Origin: Pyrinomonadaceae bacterium
Lineage (GTDB): Bacteria; Acidobacteriota; Blastocatellia; Pyrinomonadales; Pyrinomonadaceae
Assembly: GCA_018060305.1 (NCBI GenBank)
Contig: JAGOWF010000037.1
Coordinates: forward strand, 1-14,021
Reading direction: 5' to 3'
DNA: 14,021 bases
This document shows, piece after piece, positions 13,526 to 14,021 of this stretch; the first letter of the stretch is position 1, and each line of letters opens with the position of its first letter. A program made the translations under genes and the position numbers. Below the pieces are notes generated by a model. That model had not been told where the DNA came from, ran no database searches, and was given only the letters and a program-made list of their open reading frames with translations.

Positions 13526-13980
13526 CGTTTCCAGTAGTTTTTGATCTTGAGATCGAGCATCGGAAAGGCACAGTATTCGACATTCCTTCCCGTTTCCCTT
13601 AGCTTTGTAACCATCGGAATGGCGGCATCAGCGTTGCGCGTGTGGACGATGATCGTAGCCGCGCGCTGCAGGTCGGCACGCTCGTTCAGAAATTCGCAGA
13701 TGGCGTAGCCGGTGTTGGCAACATCATCGTGGTCATTTGACTCATAATGGTGCGGAAGCAGGTCGTGATCGAGAAAGATCGCATCGTAAGAGCCGCCTGT
13801 GAGCAGTTCTCTGGCCTCTTCGACCGTAGCTGCTATCTCAAGGTCGTCGCCGGCAAATCGCTTCTGAAACCAGCGATGCCGTCGCTCGTCATCGTCAAGC
13901 AGCATCACGCTGATCGGAGTGCGTTCTGCACTAAGATCGGCGAGCTTCAATCTTATAAGAATGCTGCGGAGGAGGCCCAT
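13522..13980 (-). CDS. Cyclic-phosphate-type receiver (cREC) domain protein
   Basis: 152 residues from ATG 13980; a TTG start at 14013 would only add peptide encoded by a heptamer repeat. The body reads as a divergent receiver-like domain: VMLLDDDERRHRWF (25-38) with the acidic cluster D29-D31, then AATVEEARELL, then YDAIFLDHDL (65-74) with D71/H72/D73, TGYAICEFL (90-98) and IIVHTRNADAA (110-120). The LDHDL motif and later VHTRN fit the family named cyclic-phosphate processing receiver domain (cREC), not a canonical phospho-receiver. There is no output domain, so it is stand-alone. By family assignment it may handle a cyclic phosphate or nucleotide end; this is not testable from the sequence. 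No partner gene is visible and its upstream region runs off the window. Confidence 0.72.
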   Translation of the reverse strand: MGLLRSILIRLKLADLSAERTPISVMLLDDDERRHRWFQKRFAGDDLEIAATVEEARELLTGGSYDAIFLDHDLLPHHYESNDHDDVANTGYAICEFLNERADLQRAATIIVHTRNADAAIPMVTKLRETGRNVEYCAFPMLDLKIKNYWKR

Positions 13981-13985
13981 AGGAG

Positions 13986-14013
13986 ATTCCAAGTTCCAGA
14001 TTCCAAATTCCAA
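13986..14013 (-). repeat. Four tandem heptamers (TTGGAAT type)
   Basis: On the minus strand TTGGAAT (14013-14007), TTGGAAT (14006-14000), CTGGAAC (13999-13993) and TTGGAAT (13992-13986) follow without gaps, ending 5 nt before the cREC ATG. This is a third short-period repeat family in the window. The ribosome binding site of the cREC gene, if any, lies within it. Confidence 0.75.
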
Positions 14014-14021
14014 ATCAATGC

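Overview
The window looks like a chromosomal segment of an Acidobacteriota member, most likely class Blastocatellia (Pyrinomonadaceae-like). This is inferred from style, since there is no rRNA or other decisive marker. The pointers are long secreted proteins with Thr/Pro-rich linkers, a CSLREA beta-helix protein, an Asp-box protein ending in FG-GAP/VCBS-type repeats, a GxxExxY-family gene beside recA, and several short-period palindromic repeats between genes. G+C is slightly above one half by eye. Core genes (recA, rarA, tRNA-Phe) alternate with accessory envelope genes.

Layout. 1-2926 (minus): the first 975 codons of a modular secreted protein that runs off the left edge. 2927-3265: a divergent control region with a perfect-consensus promoter for the secreted protein and a weaker promoter plus a perfect 7-bp-arm inverted repeat for recA. 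3266-4303: recA. 4300-4818: a 519-bp cassette consisting of a GxxExxY PD-(D/E)XK gene between imperfect 34/35-bp terminal inverted repeats; the left repeat contains the recA stop codon. 4826-5242 (minus): a small lipoprotein with PGIP(S/T) repeats. 5372-5447: tRNA-Phe(GAA) with its own promoter and a likely terminator. 5448-5862: no convincing gene, but three 22-nt direct repeats resembling an IS21-type end. 5863-9411 (minus): one long frame for an Asp-box/VCBS-repeat secreted protein, broken by a single in-frame TGA at 7756-7758. 9441-11264 (minus): a CSLREA/right-handed beta-helix protein, 29 nt upstream and probably in the same operon. 11509-12693: rarA with an in-frame palindromic insertion. 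12700-12788: an 89-nt palindromic element. 12849-13451: a TetR-family regulator with a candidate operator at its start, coupled to a 25-residue membrane peptide (13448-13525). 13522-13980 (minus): a cyclic-phosphate-type receiver (cREC) protein.

How it fits together. RecA and RarA both act at stalled or broken replication forks, but here they are separated by envelope genes and do not form an operon. The beta-helix and Asp-box proteins probably form a two-gene surface-protein operon. The lipoprotein and the Asp-box/VCBS protein share a C-terminal PGI-x(6)-IRK-hydrophobic-L motif, which may link them functionally. The TetR protein probably controls itself and the tiny membrane peptide.

The best candidate for something undescribed is the repeat ecology: a GxxExxY nuclease-fold gene inside inverted CAC(N)AAGG arrays, plus gene-less elements built the same way from other short words (CGGAT every 9 nt at 12700-12788 and 11351-11376; TTGGAAT every 7 nt at 13986-14013), and a palindromic insertion inside rarA.
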